64,000 nucleotides of DNA from Okapia johnstoni (GCA_024291935.2 CM044306.1:2862501-2926500), one strand, 5' to 3'; counted from the first letter of the stretch, positions 1 to 10,793 are shown. Notes: generated by a model not told the origin, from the letters alone. Made by a program: numbers and translations.

Positions 1-155
1 CCTTTGGACATATACCTAGAAGTGGAATTGCTGGATCATAAGGGAGTTCTGCTTTTAATTTCTTGAGGAACCTCTGTGCTCTTTTCCAAAGGGGCTGCAC
101 CAGCTTCCCTTCCTACCAGCAGAGCTTCGGGCCTCTCTCTCTCCACACTCTCCCA
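1..155 (-). mobile_element. Old L1 (L1M-type) ORF2 3' fragment, antisense
   Basis: The plus strand carries the decayed complement of the L1 ORF2 3' region: the familiar block around 'gaattgctggatcat' and 'tcttgaggaacctc', then a pyrimidine-rich continuation. The element enters from the left edge, so its true extent is unknown. Short open frames here run on both strands of the same repeat and are not genes. Confidence 0.7.
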
Positions 156-250
156 GACCTGGGCTCCCTGGGCCGTGCAGCAGCTCCCCACTGGGTACTG
201 TCTTACACATGATGGTGTGTATATGTCAGTGCACAACTCTCTCCTTAAAA
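156..250 (-). mobile_element. L1 3' UTR fragment, antisense
   Basis: Resembles the ruminant L1 3' UTR in antisense ('ctccccactgggtactgtc', 'gatggtgtgtatatgtcag'). It abuts the ORF2 fragment in an order that suggests two separate truncated L1s or a rearrangement. Confidence 0.5.
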
Positions 251-309
251 CCATGTAACATGAGAGCTAAACAGGCTTCTCGGTAATGAGTATTGGGGAT
301 ACTCTTTTT

Positions 310-520
310 TAAAATGCTTATTGGTTCATTTGGCTGCACTGAGTCTTAGTTACAGCACGCGGGACCTCTGATCCTCCTTGCAGTGCCTCTGCTCTTTCAG
401 TTGGGGCCAGCAGAACCTTCAGGGGCAGCTTCTGCGATCTGGTTTCCTGAGCAGGGATAAACTCTGGCCGCCTTCATTAGGAGCTCAGAGTCTTAGCTTC
501 TGAACCACCGGGGAAGGCCC
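310..520 (-). mobile_element. CHR-type tRNA-derived SINE, antisense
   Basis: Reads 'ttggctgcactgagtctta' at the left and 'ccaccggggaaggccc' at the right, the reverse complement of a CHR SINE whose tRNA-like head lies at the right end. Strongly diverged, so an old copy. Confidence 0.75.
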
Positions 521-827
521 TGGAATAATCTTTTGACTGCCAATCAGTGTCACTGTTGTCTGAATCTTTTTTCTTTGTGTTCGGAAGGAGTTGAGCTCTT
601 TCTATACATTAAATCATAAAATATTATTTTAAGGAACATATTTTTGAGAAGATATTAAAAATGGAAACTCTTCCCATAATTATGAGAAAAAAAAATTCCT
701 CAGCAGCAAAACAGCCAAAGTCCTTGCCTGTTAATTAAATGTAGGTTAATGGTGTTTGGGGGCAAAATGTCATCCAGGGTAGAAATTTTAATTGGCTCCA
801 AAAGAACATAAAATCAAAGATTTCTGC
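521..827. other. Unassigned AT-rich DNA
   Basis: About 300 bases between two repeats, with A/T runs. I see no repeat family, open frame or motif I can support. Confidence 0.6.
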
Positions 828-1318
828 ATGAGTTTTCCGTTGTTGCCATAACAAATTACCACCAATATAGTGGCTTCAAGCAATACGTTATCTTAGCTCT
901 GTAAATCAGAAGTCTGATATGGGTCTCTTGGGCTAAAATCAAGGCATCAGGCAGCCCATGTTTCCAGCTGTAGGCTTGGTTTCTTTACGTTTCTCAGTTT
1001 CTAGAGGCTGCCTGCATGCTTGACTCAGGGGCCCCTTCTTGCATCTTCAAAGCGCACTGGTCAAGTCCCTCTATGATAGCATCATTCTGACCTCCTCTGC
1101 CTCCCTCTTCTGCTTTTAAGGACTCATGTGATTATATGATCTGCTGATCCAGAGAATCCAGGATAATCTCCCTATTTTAAGGTCAACTGATTAGCAATCT
1201 TAATTCTATTAGCAACTTTAATTTCCCTTTGCTGTGTAATGTAACATAGTCAATATATTCATGGATTCCAGGAATCAGGATGTGATACCTCTGGGAGTCA
1301 TACTCTGTCTACCAGACC
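828..1318 (-). mobile_element. MLT1-type MaLR solo LTR, antisense
   Basis: The plus strand shows the MLT1 LTR complement in order: 'ccataacaaattaccacc', 'gtaaatcagaagtctgata', 'ctaaaatcaaggcatcagg', 'gattccaggaatcaggatg', ending near 'tctgtctaccagacc'. This is an ancient non-autonomous ERVL-like LTR with no coding sequence. A second copy of a closely related LTR lies at 57352-58345. Confidence 0.7.
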
Positions 1319-1427
1319 TTGAAGTGTGCTATTTGTTTGTGGTGGGGGGGACAGTGGGTGGAGCTACCCATCCAAAAACCATCCTTGTCTTTTTGTTTTA
1401 AGGAATTCCCCATTATCTTGTTGTTGT

Positions 1428-1545
1428 TGTTCAGTTGCTCAGTTGTGTCCAACACTTTGCAGCCCCATGCACTGCAGCACGCCAGGCTTTCCTGTCCTTC
1501 ACTAACTCCCAGAGTTTGCTCAAACTCATGTCCTTTGAGTCAATG
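1428..1545 (-). mobile_element. BovB LINE 3' end, antisense
   Basis: Begins with a (TTG)n tail and 'ttcagttgctcagttgtgtc' and runs through 'cactaactcccagagtttgc' to 'gagtcaatgatgct', which is the complement of the BovB 3' terminus. 5'-truncated to about 120 bp. Confidence 0.85.
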
Positions 1546-2930
1546 ATGCTCCGTTATCTGAATCTGGGTAAAAGACAGGTCCCTGACTTTCACCAGGGAA
1601 ACACCATCTCCCGTCCATGTCGGCTAGAACATAGACCAGTGTAGATGGATCGAGCCTAGACTTTGCATCTCAGTGGATTGTTTCAGTTTAACAGGGATCA
1701 TTAAATGTCACTCCTGTGGCAATGACAGAAGTGGCAGCTAGAATTGTCGGAGGTGTGGTGAACGCGGCAGGACTGGAAACACTCAGGTGAAACACTCAGG
1801 TGTGCTGGGGCTGAGTTTTGGTGGCTGTACCTCAGGTGTGGTCCCAGTAAGTCACCTAAAGAGGATGCTCTTTCAGGGTGATCTTACCTCGGCTTCTTTC
1901 CACCTTGAGTAATACTCATTTTTCTTTCTTATACTGGTTATGACTATTTATGTACCAGATTTTCCAGGCTGTGAGATACCCTGTATTCCTGTAATCCACC
2001 CTCTTCCTAAGTTAGCTATAGTCAGATTCTGTGGCTTGTAACTAAGAATCTTCACTGATAAGAATTATTCTGGGTTGTTTCTATTCACATGCTAAGTCAT
2101 GTCTGACCCTTTGTGACCTAGTGACTGAACAGCAACAACCCCAAAGAATCTACATCAATGAAGATTCTTAGCCTTAGTTTCTAAAAACAAAAAAATCATT
2201 TCCCATGTCTTTCAATCTGTAATGCCACCTGATTTATAAATTAGGGGATTCTAGGAACACAAAACAAACTGTCAGAATGATGAGATGTTTTCATTGGCCA
2301 AGCAGGAGCTAAGGGAAACTGATAAGGATGACCCTTTATGGGGGTGAGAGAAGAGGTTGACATGGGGGTTTTGAGACAGTGGTAGAACCAAGACTGAACT
2401 GGACTGATCTTCATAGCTAAAGAGGTGAATTTAGGATGCAATAAATTGCACCAGGAACCTGGAGGAGAAATATTGCTTGAGGTGAAGGTCTCCTTCTTGA
2501 TAACTGTGTAGTTTGCAGAAGGGATGCTTCATTTGGAAGCACAAGCAAGAATCCAGCTACTTGGAGGGAGTGGCAGGTAAGTGTGAGATGGAGGCGCTGC
2601 TTTAGAGTCTCCAGTGATCCAGTTTCAGCAAAACCAGGGAGGACAGTCAGCTCGTGGCATCAGCTGGCAAGCTGGGGGTGCAGAGGCTTGTGGGCTTGCA
2701 GGAATTGGTCACAATCAGATTGACTGTGGGTAGGTAGATACCAAGGAGACTCATTAAGTCCCTTGAGTGACTGATTCTATGCAGCTGGTATTCTGAGACT
2801 TGGTGGGATTTTTTGTTAGTTTTATCTGAGACTTTGTATGTATTTTTTGCTGCGACTTTGAAATTGCGCAAAGCTGAATCCCAGATGGAGGGAGTTTATC
2901 ATTTTGGCCAAGATTTAAGAAGTGGAAGTG
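1546..2930. other. Mostly unique DNA with one tiny SINE relic
   Basis: No supported gene. The interval 2088-2135 holds a 2-part remnant of a Bov-A monomer ('tgctaagtcatgtctgaccc' and 'gtgactgaacagcaacaac') enclosed by an 18-bp imperfect inverted repeat (2042-2059 and 2154-2171). Two open frames of 66 and 74 codons on the minus strand (2241-2441, 2647-2871) show no recognisable domain. Confidence 0.5.
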
Positions 2931-2934
2931 TTAG

Positions 2935-3033
2935 TCGCTCAGGCACATGAAATCCTCCTGGACCAGGAATAGAACCCATGTCTCCCGCATTGGCAGCTGG
3001 ACTCTCTGCCACCGCACCACCAGGAAAGCCCTG
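2935..3033 (-). mobile_element. Bov-tA SINE, antisense, internally deleted
   Basis: Only the extreme tail ('gttagtcgctcagg') and the tRNA-like head ('aatagaacccatgtctcccg' to 'caccaccaggaaagcc') remain. The Bov-A body between them is missing. Confidence 0.75.
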
Positions 3034-3512
3034 AAGGTCTGAATTCTTGATCAGGCTTTGGTCATGCTTTATTTCGCAAGCTCTGCAAAGCAGTGTTGTT
3101 ATTATTGTTTTTCCTTAGCCCATGGGATTCTCTGCCTTCTTTGGCATGCATTTTCCCTGGTTATGTTTTCAGGATATTCTGAAGGACACAAACAATCACA
3201 TGACAGAACAGGACACAATCCCCACTCACGTTCCCATTAGGGTAAATGCGCCTCGGTTATGTTTCTTATTTTCCTGTTGTTTGTTGTTATTACTTCCTGT
3301 ATTTGTTCCCAGACACCTTAAAAACATGAGTCAAAATTACTTTTTTTAGGTGTTGGAAAGGTGGGCGAGGGGAGGGAGAGTTGGTAAGAGGGCAGGCAGA
3401 GTAGCTTTGCCTTATTTCCTGTGTCAGATTTATTAAACTTAAATTTTATCCCAGGGCTTATGCTTTACATATGGTGCATCTGTTCTTCAAGTATTTAATT
3501 TTTGCACCCCAA
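3034..3512. other. Unassigned DNA
   Basis: No repeat family recognised. Two overlapping open frames (60 and 75 codons, plus strand) lie in T-rich sequence without splice or promoter support. I do not call a gene. Confidence 0.5.
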
Positions 3513-3660
3513 TGCAACAGAGGATGAGATGGTTAGATGGCATCGCAGACTCGATGGACATGAGTTTGAGCAAACTCCTGGAGATAGTGAAGGACAGAGG
3601 AGCCTGACGTGCTGCAGTCCATGGGGTCGCAAAGATGCAACTCAGCAACTGAACAACCAT
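3513..3660 (+). mobile_element. BovB LINE 3' end, sense
   Basis: Starts at 'caacagaggatgagatggtt' and ends 'cagcaactgaacaacca', matching the last ~150 bp of BovB in sense orientation. The frame fragment within it is the extreme C-terminus of ORF2. Confidence 0.88.
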
Positions 3661-4150
3661 GTACATTCTCCCAGGACTCAGGCTACACTACTTTTATCAT
3701 GATAACTCGTTCACTCTTTTCTCATAAAAGAACTTCCTGCTCTATGCCAACATTCCATCTTTCATGGTTTTTGGGTGAGTCCTTGAAAGTAAATCTGTTG
3801 TTTATACAACAAGACCCATAGATTCCTATTCACTAGGAATGAATGCACACCTCTGCCCCTGGTATGTACACACAGGTACATATGTCATTAATAACAGATC
3901 ACAGAACCGTGCAGTAATTGTCCCTGATCACATGGAATCTTGTAAGGGAGGGTGTTGCATGTAGATTTTGGCTGTCATCTTCACCTGGGCAGCAACCTTT
4001 TCCTATAGAGGCCAGATAGTAAATATTCTCAGCTTTTCAGACTGTATGATCACTGTAGCAACAACTCGACTCTGCCATTGTAGTGTGAACGCAGCCTCAG
4101 AGCATTCTTACATGAACTGGTGTGTCTGTGTTACACAAGCAGGTGGCAGG
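3661..4150. other. Unassigned DNA
   Basis: Includes 'cagcaaccttttcctataga' to 'cgactctgccattgtagtgt', which resembles a common old mammalian repeat that I cannot name with confidence. No gene seen. Confidence 0.4.
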
Positions 4151-4159
4151 TTAGATTTG

Positions 4160-4362
4160 AGGCTGGCTCGGTGTCAAAGAATCCACCTGCCAGTGCAGGA
4201 GACACAGGTTCGATCCCTGGGTCAGGAAGATCCCCTGGAGAAGGGAATGGCAACCCACTCCGGTACTCTTGCCTGGAGAATCCCATGGGCAGAGGCGCCT
4301 GGTGGGCTGTAGCCCATGGGGCTGCAAACAGCTGCACATGACCGAGCGACTAAACACAAGAG
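4160..4362 (+). mobile_element. Bov-tA SINE, sense
   Basis: tRNA-Glu-like head with recognisable B-box ('ggttcgatccctgggtc') followed by the Bov-A body ('gcctggagaatcccatgg') and the terminal 'gaccgagcgactaaacac'. Near full length. Confidence 0.92.
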
Positions 4363-4591
4363 CACATCCTGGAGGTAAGCCAGGCAGGTGCCTCACCTTT
4401 AGGTGAGGAAGGGCACGCGCCCCACATAAGTGTAGTAAACAGTCCCCAAGTCCCACTCCCTCAGATGTAAATGAGTCTGGGAAGCTCCTTTGATTACTCA
4501 GTGTCCAATACGTGCTAGATCTCCTCACCCAAGTCCCCTCAAGTAGAGAGAAGGCCACCTTGGCCTTGCTACTCAGAGTGAGCTCAGTGGA

Positions 4592-4905
4592 CCAGTGACC
4601 CTGGAGCATCCGCTTGTTAGAAATGCCAAATCTCAGGTCCCATCTGGAACTATTGGAGCATCATCTTTGGTTACAGTCCACCAGGCGGGGGCTTCCCTGG
4701 AGGTCCAGTGGTTAAGACTTTGCCTTCCAATGCAGGGGTGCAGGTTTGAGCCCTGGTCAGAGAGCTAGGATCCCACATGCCTCACGGATGAAAAAACAAA
4801 ACATGAAACAGAAACAACATTGTAACAAATTCAGCAAAAACATAAAAAAACTTATAACAAATAAAGCTCCCCAGGTTATTCGTATGCACTTTAAATAATC
4901 CAAAT
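4592..4905 (+). mobile_element. hAT-type (MER20/MER5-like) DNA transposon relic split by a SINE
   Basis: The left half (4592-4687) reads 'ggagcatccgcttgttagaa' and 'atctcaggtcccatctgg'. The right half (4863-4905) reads 'agctccccaggttattcgta', which continues the same non-autonomous hAT element. The SINE at 4688-4862 separates the halves, giving a relative age order. Family assignment is from memory of the consensus. Confidence 0.55.
4688..4862 (+). mobile_element. Short tRNA-derived SINE (CHR-1/ART2A-like), sense
   Basis: Head 'gcttccctggaggtccagtg', B-box region 'ggtttgagccctggtcag', then 'gatcccacatgcctcac' and a tail containing 'attgtaacaaattcag'. Same family as the copies at 16195, 43826, 49355, 50418, 51930 and 60827. 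Confidence 0.8.
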
Positions 4906-5779
4906 TTCCAGCTGTGTTAACCATAGACAAGGAAAAATAAAATAAATAAATGGATTAACCAAAGAATCCATGAATTTTGTCATGAAATGAACACCTGCTG
5001 TCATGAATATGTAAATGTGTGAATGAATAGATAATTTTCCCTGAAATAGGTGGTCAAGTTTATAGAGGGACTGGGTAGTTTTATTAAGATGAAGTGAAGT
5101 CTAGTATATGGAACTTGTTACTATACTGTGATGACCTATACAAATGGACAGTGAGACATTAATCGTACAAGCCATCTGGTGACTCCTTAGTGACAATGCG
5201 TAGAACCCAGTGACACGTTCTCAGGGAGGTGCTCTGACACTTGTGCATATTTATTTGGCACAGAGTTTAAGATTCTCAGCCTTCACTGCTAAAATGCCTG
5301 GGAAAAGCATACTTGAAGGACATTGGTTGGCTGCTACACAAGTTATTGTGTATATGAGCGTTTCCGACTATTGTGTCTTCCGTGTGAATTGAAGAATGTT
5401 TTCCTGTGAGCCCCCCCTCTCTCTCGCTCACTTACACATGTTCTAACAAATACATACAGCCGAGCAGAACTCGGTATCACCATCTGGGTGGACGACAGAA
5501 AAATCTGGACTTAACAGTGTGGTTGATTGAAAAATGTCAGTTTCAGGAGATGACATTTTCAGTCCTTTGGGATAAAATGTATATATGGTTCAGTTCAGAA
5601 ATAGCATGATCTCCAAAAACACATTTCTCCTGATATGAGTGTTTGGGCAAAGTTTAGTTCAGAGATAGAGACAAAACTGCAGTAACTCTTTGTAAAGATA
5701 TTCAGCTTATGTTGGTAGATTTGAGAACCACTGGATTAAAAATGGATGAAGTGGCAAACGGTTAGTGTGACATGAAGGA
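4906..5779. other. Unassigned AT-rich DNA
   Basis: No repeat or gene that I can support. Open frames of 60 and 67 codons (5210-5392, 5406-5609, plus strand) lack any recognisable motif. Confidence 0.5.
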
Positions 5780-5987
5780 AGTTAGTCATTCAGCTGCGTC
5801 CAACTCTTTGTGACCCCATGGACTGTAGCCCACGAGGTTCCTGTGGTGTCCGTGGAATTTTCCAGACAAGAATACTGGAGTGGGGGGCCATTCCCTTCTC
5901 TAGAGTATCCTCCTGACCCAGGGATTGAACCCCGGTCTCCTGTACTGCAGGAAGATTCTTTACTGTCTGAGCCACCAGGGAAGCCCT
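5780..5987 (-). mobile_element. Bov-tA SINE, antisense
   Basis: Runs from 'gttagtcattcagctgcgtc' to 'tgagccaccagggaagcc'; full-length reverse complement with a short duplication/substitution near 5840. Confidence 0.92.
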
Positions 5988-7481
5988 AAGTGTGATATGC
6001 CCAGCAGTAAAATGAAGAAATAGGTTATTTCAAAACTGACCTTGCTTACATTAAAGTAGTCAGGTGTGTAATAAAGAGCATTTATTCAGGGTTTTCACAC
6101 TAGAGCTGTGGTTTAAATTTCATTCAGTCTGAGAAATTGGTTGAGCAGTGTTTCTCTCTCACTGATAGTTAGCTGAGGAAGGAACCCAGCTTCACAATAC
6201 ACTGAAATAATTCACGTTAGCAAGTTCTCCAGGTTATTTTTAAGCCCAGGAGAATCCTGTAGGAATTGGAAAGCAGTAACCAGAAAACATGGATGGACAT
6301 TTGTCATCGATAAGGGCTAAGAACAGAGACTGTATTTCAGTATGAAACTAGAATCATATATTTGAAATATAAAGTAAATGATGCATCTCAGAGCACATAT
6401 TTTAAATGAAGGTACTGCTTTTATAGCTTGGAAATATTAGATTTTTAACACAAAAATATTAGGTAAATTGAACACAGTTGCTAGTCTTTCGAAATTATAC
6501 TGAGCACAATAAAACATTTGTAAAAAGACAGAGTTGGTAATTCAAACTACAACAAGTAAAATCTATAAATATGAAAAGCATTTGAGATATCAAAACTATT
6601 CAAAATTTAAATGACTTTAAAATTAATTTGCCCTTTTCAAATTAACCACATTTAAAATTTACCTCTGATCAATTCTAAAAAAGGATATAATAAAGCTGTC
6701 GAAGTTATTTAATTCTGCTGACACTGTAAATTGATTCAGTCATTTAACAAATGCATTTTGAACGGCACTTAAATAATAATCCCTTTCTGAGTAATCACCC
6801 TGAAGTAAGAAAAATATACAAATTGAACAGACAAATAAATGTTACAGAAGGCATAGTTCTTTCTTACAGGAGAATCCTATGAATATGTATAAAAAGAAGG
6901 AGATGGAGTATCCCTGTTGGGCAAACACCACAATTATCACAGTTGCAGACAAGATCCACAATGAACACTAAAATGAATGAGCATATTTTGGAGAACAGCT
7001 ATGAGCTTCCCCAGGATACACGGGGGAAATAATAATGGTAGAGTGGATAAGCAGCAGTTGCCAGCTTAATCTAGAGATCAAGCTGAAATTACCAGAGTAA
7101 CACACAACTTCATGTAATGCTTGAGAAAGACACCACTTTACTTCTGTGCTGTCTTTGTAAAAGATGCATAACCTTTTTCTAAGCAAAAATGAAGAAAAAG
7201 CCTTCAGACAATCCCGGTTGAGAGGCTTATGATAGAATAACTGACCTGATGTCATAAAAAATGTCCAAGTCTGAAAAACAAGAACTAAGACATTGTTACA
7301 GATTTGAGTCAACCAAGGAGACACAAAAACTAAATATGACCTGGGGTCCTTAGTTAGAGGTTAGAATACAAGCAAGACATATGAAGAGCTGGTAAAATTC
7401 AAACAAAGACTGATTTGATTTAGTACTGTATTGATGTTAGTTCCTGATTTGATTATTTTAACATGCTATATAAGATGCTAG
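5988..7481. other. 1.5 kb without recognisable repeats
   Basis: AT-rich. Contains one 118-codon open frame on the minus strand (6968-7324) with no domain, signal peptide or splice context that I recognise. Chance open frames of this length are expected a few times in 64 kb of DNA this AT-rich, so no gene is called. Confidence 0.5.
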
Positions 7482-7697
7482 GACTGCCATGGTGGCTCAA
7501 TGGTAAAGAACCTGCCTGCAATGCAGGAGACACAGGAGGCGTGAGTTCGATCCCTGGGTCGGGAAGATCCACCGGAGTAAGAAATGGCAACCCACTCCAG
7601 TCTTCTTGCCTGGAGAAACCCATGGACAGAGGAGCCTGGTGGGCTACAGTTCATGGGGTTGCAGAGAGTCAGACATGACTGAGCACATGTACACACA
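7482..7697 (+). mobile_element. Bov-tA SINE, sense
   Basis: Complete head, body and tail ('ggactgccatggtggctcaa' to 'cagacatgactgagcac'). A small insertion ('aggcgt') sits just upstream of the B-box 'gagttcgatccctgggtc'. Confidence 0.93.
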
Positions 7698-8047
7698 TCA
7701 GATTATGTACATTTCCATGAAGAATCCAGTATTTGGCAATTAATTGTTAATCATAGAACAATAAGTTACCGTAATATTTTGTTAATGTAGATTATTGGGA
7801 GGAGGAGTTAGTCTTGAAATTAACCTCAAGAACACATTTACGCATAATAAGAAAAAGCTTCCGTTGCTCTTTTTACTGAAAACCTTCCCCACCAGTAAAA
7901 CAGAACAGCAATAGAACGACATTATCTTTAGGAAAAGTGAATTCTGGGACATTACGTTTAGTTTATGAAAGCAGAAATATTTCTAAGAAAGCATGACAAA
8001 AAATCTATCTTGTTCCCTCAAAAGTAATCACTGCTTATTTTGTCCGG

Positions 8048-8066
8048 TAAAAAAAAAAAAAAAAAA
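8048..8066. repeat. Poly-A run
   Basis: About 18 consecutive A bases. No retroposed body is recognisable immediately upstream. Confidence 0.85.
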
Positions 8067-8246
8067 GTGAGAGGGAAGAGGGGGTTCTCATAGATCCACC
8101 CACTCTCCCCCAAAGGCATGGATGACGCTGCATGCGTACGTTTTCTGAGTCTCCTCTGCTTCTCCGGCTACGTTCCGGGGCTTTCTCTAGTAGATTTCCC
8201 TGACACTTGGCCACAGAGATTTAATGTCTGGGAGAGACCAAGAGAA

Positions 8247-8380
8247 AACCAGACCCTGCATTGCTTATGGGTATCGCGTCGTGCATAACCAGACCCTGCA
8301 TTGCTTATGGGTATCGCATCGTGCATAACCAGACCCTGCATTGCTTATGGGTATCGCGTCGTGCATAACCAGACCTGACG
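8247..8380. repeat. 40-bp minisatellite, about 3.3 copies
   Basis: Unit starts at 8247, 8287, 8327 and 8367 (exact 40-bp spacing), beginning 'aaccagaccctgcattgctt'. The first three units are identical except for one G/A at a CpG (8279 versus 8319). The fourth decays after 'aaccagacc'. Because 40 is not a multiple of 3, open frames running across it are by-products. Confidence 0.95.
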
Positions 8381-8504
8381 TTGCTCATGCCTTGCCTTGC
8401 ATCATTACATGGTGATGCTTCTGTTGGCTGCCAGATCATGCCCACCCCTTCCAGCTGCCATGGAATTCCTGTGTTTGGTCGACACGCTAACCTTACCAAC
8501 TTCC

Positions 8505-8840
8505 TTCTCATTCCCCTGCTCCAGGAAACATACTCTTGTCCCAGGCCTTTCACACTTGCCGTTTCCTCTGCCAGGAATGACCTGTTTGCCCTTCCCCTGG
8601 TCTCATTCTTTTCTCATCCTTCAAGGTCAGCCCAAATGATTTCTTCAGATGGATGCTGTTTGCATATTTCTCTATAAAATAGCCCCCAACCTCATCGTTA
8701 GAAGTAGCCTTCTATGACTGAGACAGTATTGTCAAGGTGTTTGTCCATTCCAAAATCATCTATGTAGCTTTCATGTTTTTGGTTTAGTCCCCCCACGAGA
8801 AAGCAAGCATCATAAAAGTAGAATCCCTGTCTGCTCACTC
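8505..8840 (+). mobile_element. L2 LINE 3' region, sense
   Basis: Ordered matches to the L2 3' region: 'cctctgccaggaatgacctg', 'tctcatccttcaaggtcagc', 'gcccaaatgatttcttcag', then 'gagaaagcaagcatcataaa'. Ancient and diverged; the overlapping short frames are not genes. Confidence 0.6.
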
Positions 8841-8844
8841 TAGT

Positions 8845-9025
8845 TCAGACACTGTCCTAACAGCAACTCTTGGAGTTGAAATTCTTTACCATTTTACAGT
8901 TGAGAAAATGTTTCAGAGGCTAAAGATATGCCAAGGGTCATAGAGCCAGTGAATAGCACAGTCAGAATTCAAACTCAGACAGAGAGAATACAGCTCTTAA
9001 CCACTTGATTAAACTCTCAGGATTC
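8845..9025 (+). mobile_element. MIR SINE, sense
   Basis: Shows the MIR core in order: 'attttacagttgagaaaatg', 'tgccaagggtcatagagcc', 'agaattcaaactcagacag', 'gctcttaaccacttga'. Confidence 0.75.
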
Positions 9026-9094
9026 AATAAAATCAAGTACATACAACACTTAGCGCAGGATCTGACCCACAGCGCTTCATAAATAATGTTCGAT

Positions 9095-9255
9095 CTCATA
9101 AAATCTTCAAAATCACCCTGGAGGGAAAGCAGTATACTCTATCTCTATGTAATAAATAAGACACTAGTTGCTACTCAAAGAGGCAAAATGATCTTCCCAA
9201 GACTGTGATACAGATAGAGTGACCAAAATCCTGGTTTGCCCAACTCTTTCCTGAT
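9095..9255 (+). mobile_element. Second MIR SINE, sense
   Basis: A weaker copy of the same layout: 'ttcaaaatcaccctggaggg', 'aataaataagacactagttg', 'gatcttcccaagactgtg'. It lies directly after an L2/MIR 3'-end-like piece at 9050-9095. Confidence 0.5.
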
Positions 9256-9370
9256 AAACCAGGATGGTGGGCAGCACAGCAGGGTCCCTACTGAAATCAG
9301 CTATACTTAATTACAAAATTCGTTCTGTCTACCCCTCAACATTACAGCAGACAGGCTTGTGTCTCAGAGC

Positions 9371-10282
9371 CTATGTTGAATTTATTGAACTTAATCGCTT
9401 CCCTTTATTAAGACGATGGGCAACAACTCCTTGGAAATATTGGAAAATTTGAGATTGCCATTTTAGGACAGATGCATGAGAGTGGTCTTGTATTAAATAA
9501 ATTCTTAGGACTCTGAAAGCTCTAATTTTGCAGGCACAGCAGTAAGTTCCAGTGAACAGCTGGCCCTTTCTCATAGCCATGAAATCTTCCATGGTGAAGG
9601 GACCTGGCTGATTGCTATTACATCCCCGATGTTGAATTGATATCTTTTCAGAAAGAACAAGATGTCCTGTGAGCTCTGTGCAAACCTACTCCAGGACATC
9701 ACAGAGATGAGCATGGTAGCTCCAGACAACAAAATACAGCCTCACCACAGTCCTCATGGCTGAACCTCCACGTCACTGTCCAAGGGACCGTAGAGGTGAG
9801 GAAGGTGCAAAGGACTGAGATCTTCCACTCCTTTTCAAAAAGATTGAAGAACGGAAAAGGAGGAAGCAGGAAATGGCTTAGAAGAATTTGTGTCTTGATA
9901 GTACCTCTTCATGCCGCTTAAGTTCTTTTTCAGTATCCCAACAAGATGAATTAAAGACTTAAAAGGATTGTATTTTGAATTCTTCACCAAGACTAAATTT
10001 TGATGATCAAGAATGCAGTCTAAGAGCACTGAATGTCCAGATTGATTTTCCTCACTATTTATATGCACAGGATAATCTCAAAATCTCAGATTGGCTTACT
10101 TAGAAACTATCAGAGTACTCACTTTCTAAAGGATAATCAGTACAGTCAGGTTCTGGAGGCTGCTTCATAAGCAGCTCTGCCTCTGGAATTATCCCGGGCA
10201 TGGAGACCTTTTTGTCACATGCTAACTCATCACCCTCATTTGCACCCAATGAACCTTTGTGACCCTGGACTTTTTTATGCAT
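9371..10282 (-). pseudogene. Possible decayed coding relic, parent unknown
   Basis: On the minus strand three open stretches follow one another: 10282-10103 (60 codons), 10077-9838 in another frame (80 codons) and 9592-9374 back in the first frame (73 codons). The first frame has fewer stops over 300 codons (8) than base composition predicts (about 16). Parts look protein-like, for example 'MPGIIPEAELLMKQPPEPD' and 'MEDFMAMRKGQLFTGTYCC'. I recognise no family. A splice donor-like site (AAA|GTGAGT) occurs at 10123/10122. It could equally be chance; the inference is weak. Confidence 0.2.
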
Positions 10283-10521
10283 GTAACAGGCTCTTCATGG
10301 GCTTTCCAGTGGTAAAGAACCCGCCTGCCAGTGCAGGAGATGTAAGAGACTTGAGTTTGGTCCTTGGGTTGGGAAGACCCCCTGGAGGAGGGCATGGTAA
10401 CCCACTCTGGTATTCTTGCCTGGAGAATCCCATGGACAGAGGAGCCTGGTGGGCTACAGTCCATGGGGGTTGCAAAGAGTTGGGCATGACTGAGCACACA
10501 TGCATGCAACAGGCTCTTCAT
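10277..10521. repeat. 22-bp TSD pair around a Bov-tA
   Basis: 'atgcatgtaacaggctcttc'+'at' at 10277-10298 recurs with one mismatch at 10500-10521. This fixes the SINE ends exactly at 10299 and 10499. Confidence 0.93.
10299..10499 (+). mobile_element. Bov-tA SINE, sense, with exact TSDs
   Basis: Begins 'gggctttccagtggtaaaga' (slightly shortened head), has the body 'gcctggagaatcccatgg' and ends 'gggcatgactgagcac'. The nearly perfect TSD suggests a fairly young insertion. Confidence 0.95.
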
Positions 10522-10793
10522 ATTTGAAATTTACTGAAGAGTTTGGAATTCCAAGATAATCGAGGTTTTTAGGTTCTTAGGAAGATATATTTCAAATAAT
10601 TATATAATTACCATTCAATGTATCTTTGCTGAACACATTTTAAGTTGTCCTAGCGCTTTTTAGGACTTTTTTCTTGGGACTATTAATTCTGGATTACCCA
10701 GTAAAGAAACTCATCATATACTTCCATGGTATTTCTGAGAAAACTGTATGATGTAAGGTATTCAAGAATATCACCTACAGTTAAATTGAAAGT

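Noticed and set aside
4190..4222. tRNA-like B-box sequences (and many similar)
   Set aside because: These are the tRNA-Glu-derived heads of SINEs; none folds into a complete functional tRNA gene in its context.
7463..7696. Open frames of about 70 codons on both strands, repeated in near-identical form at many loci (4120, 10219, 37685, 39089, 58551)
   Set aside because: They are translations of Bov-tA/Bov-A2 SINEs, which are non-coding; similarity among them reflects the repeat family.
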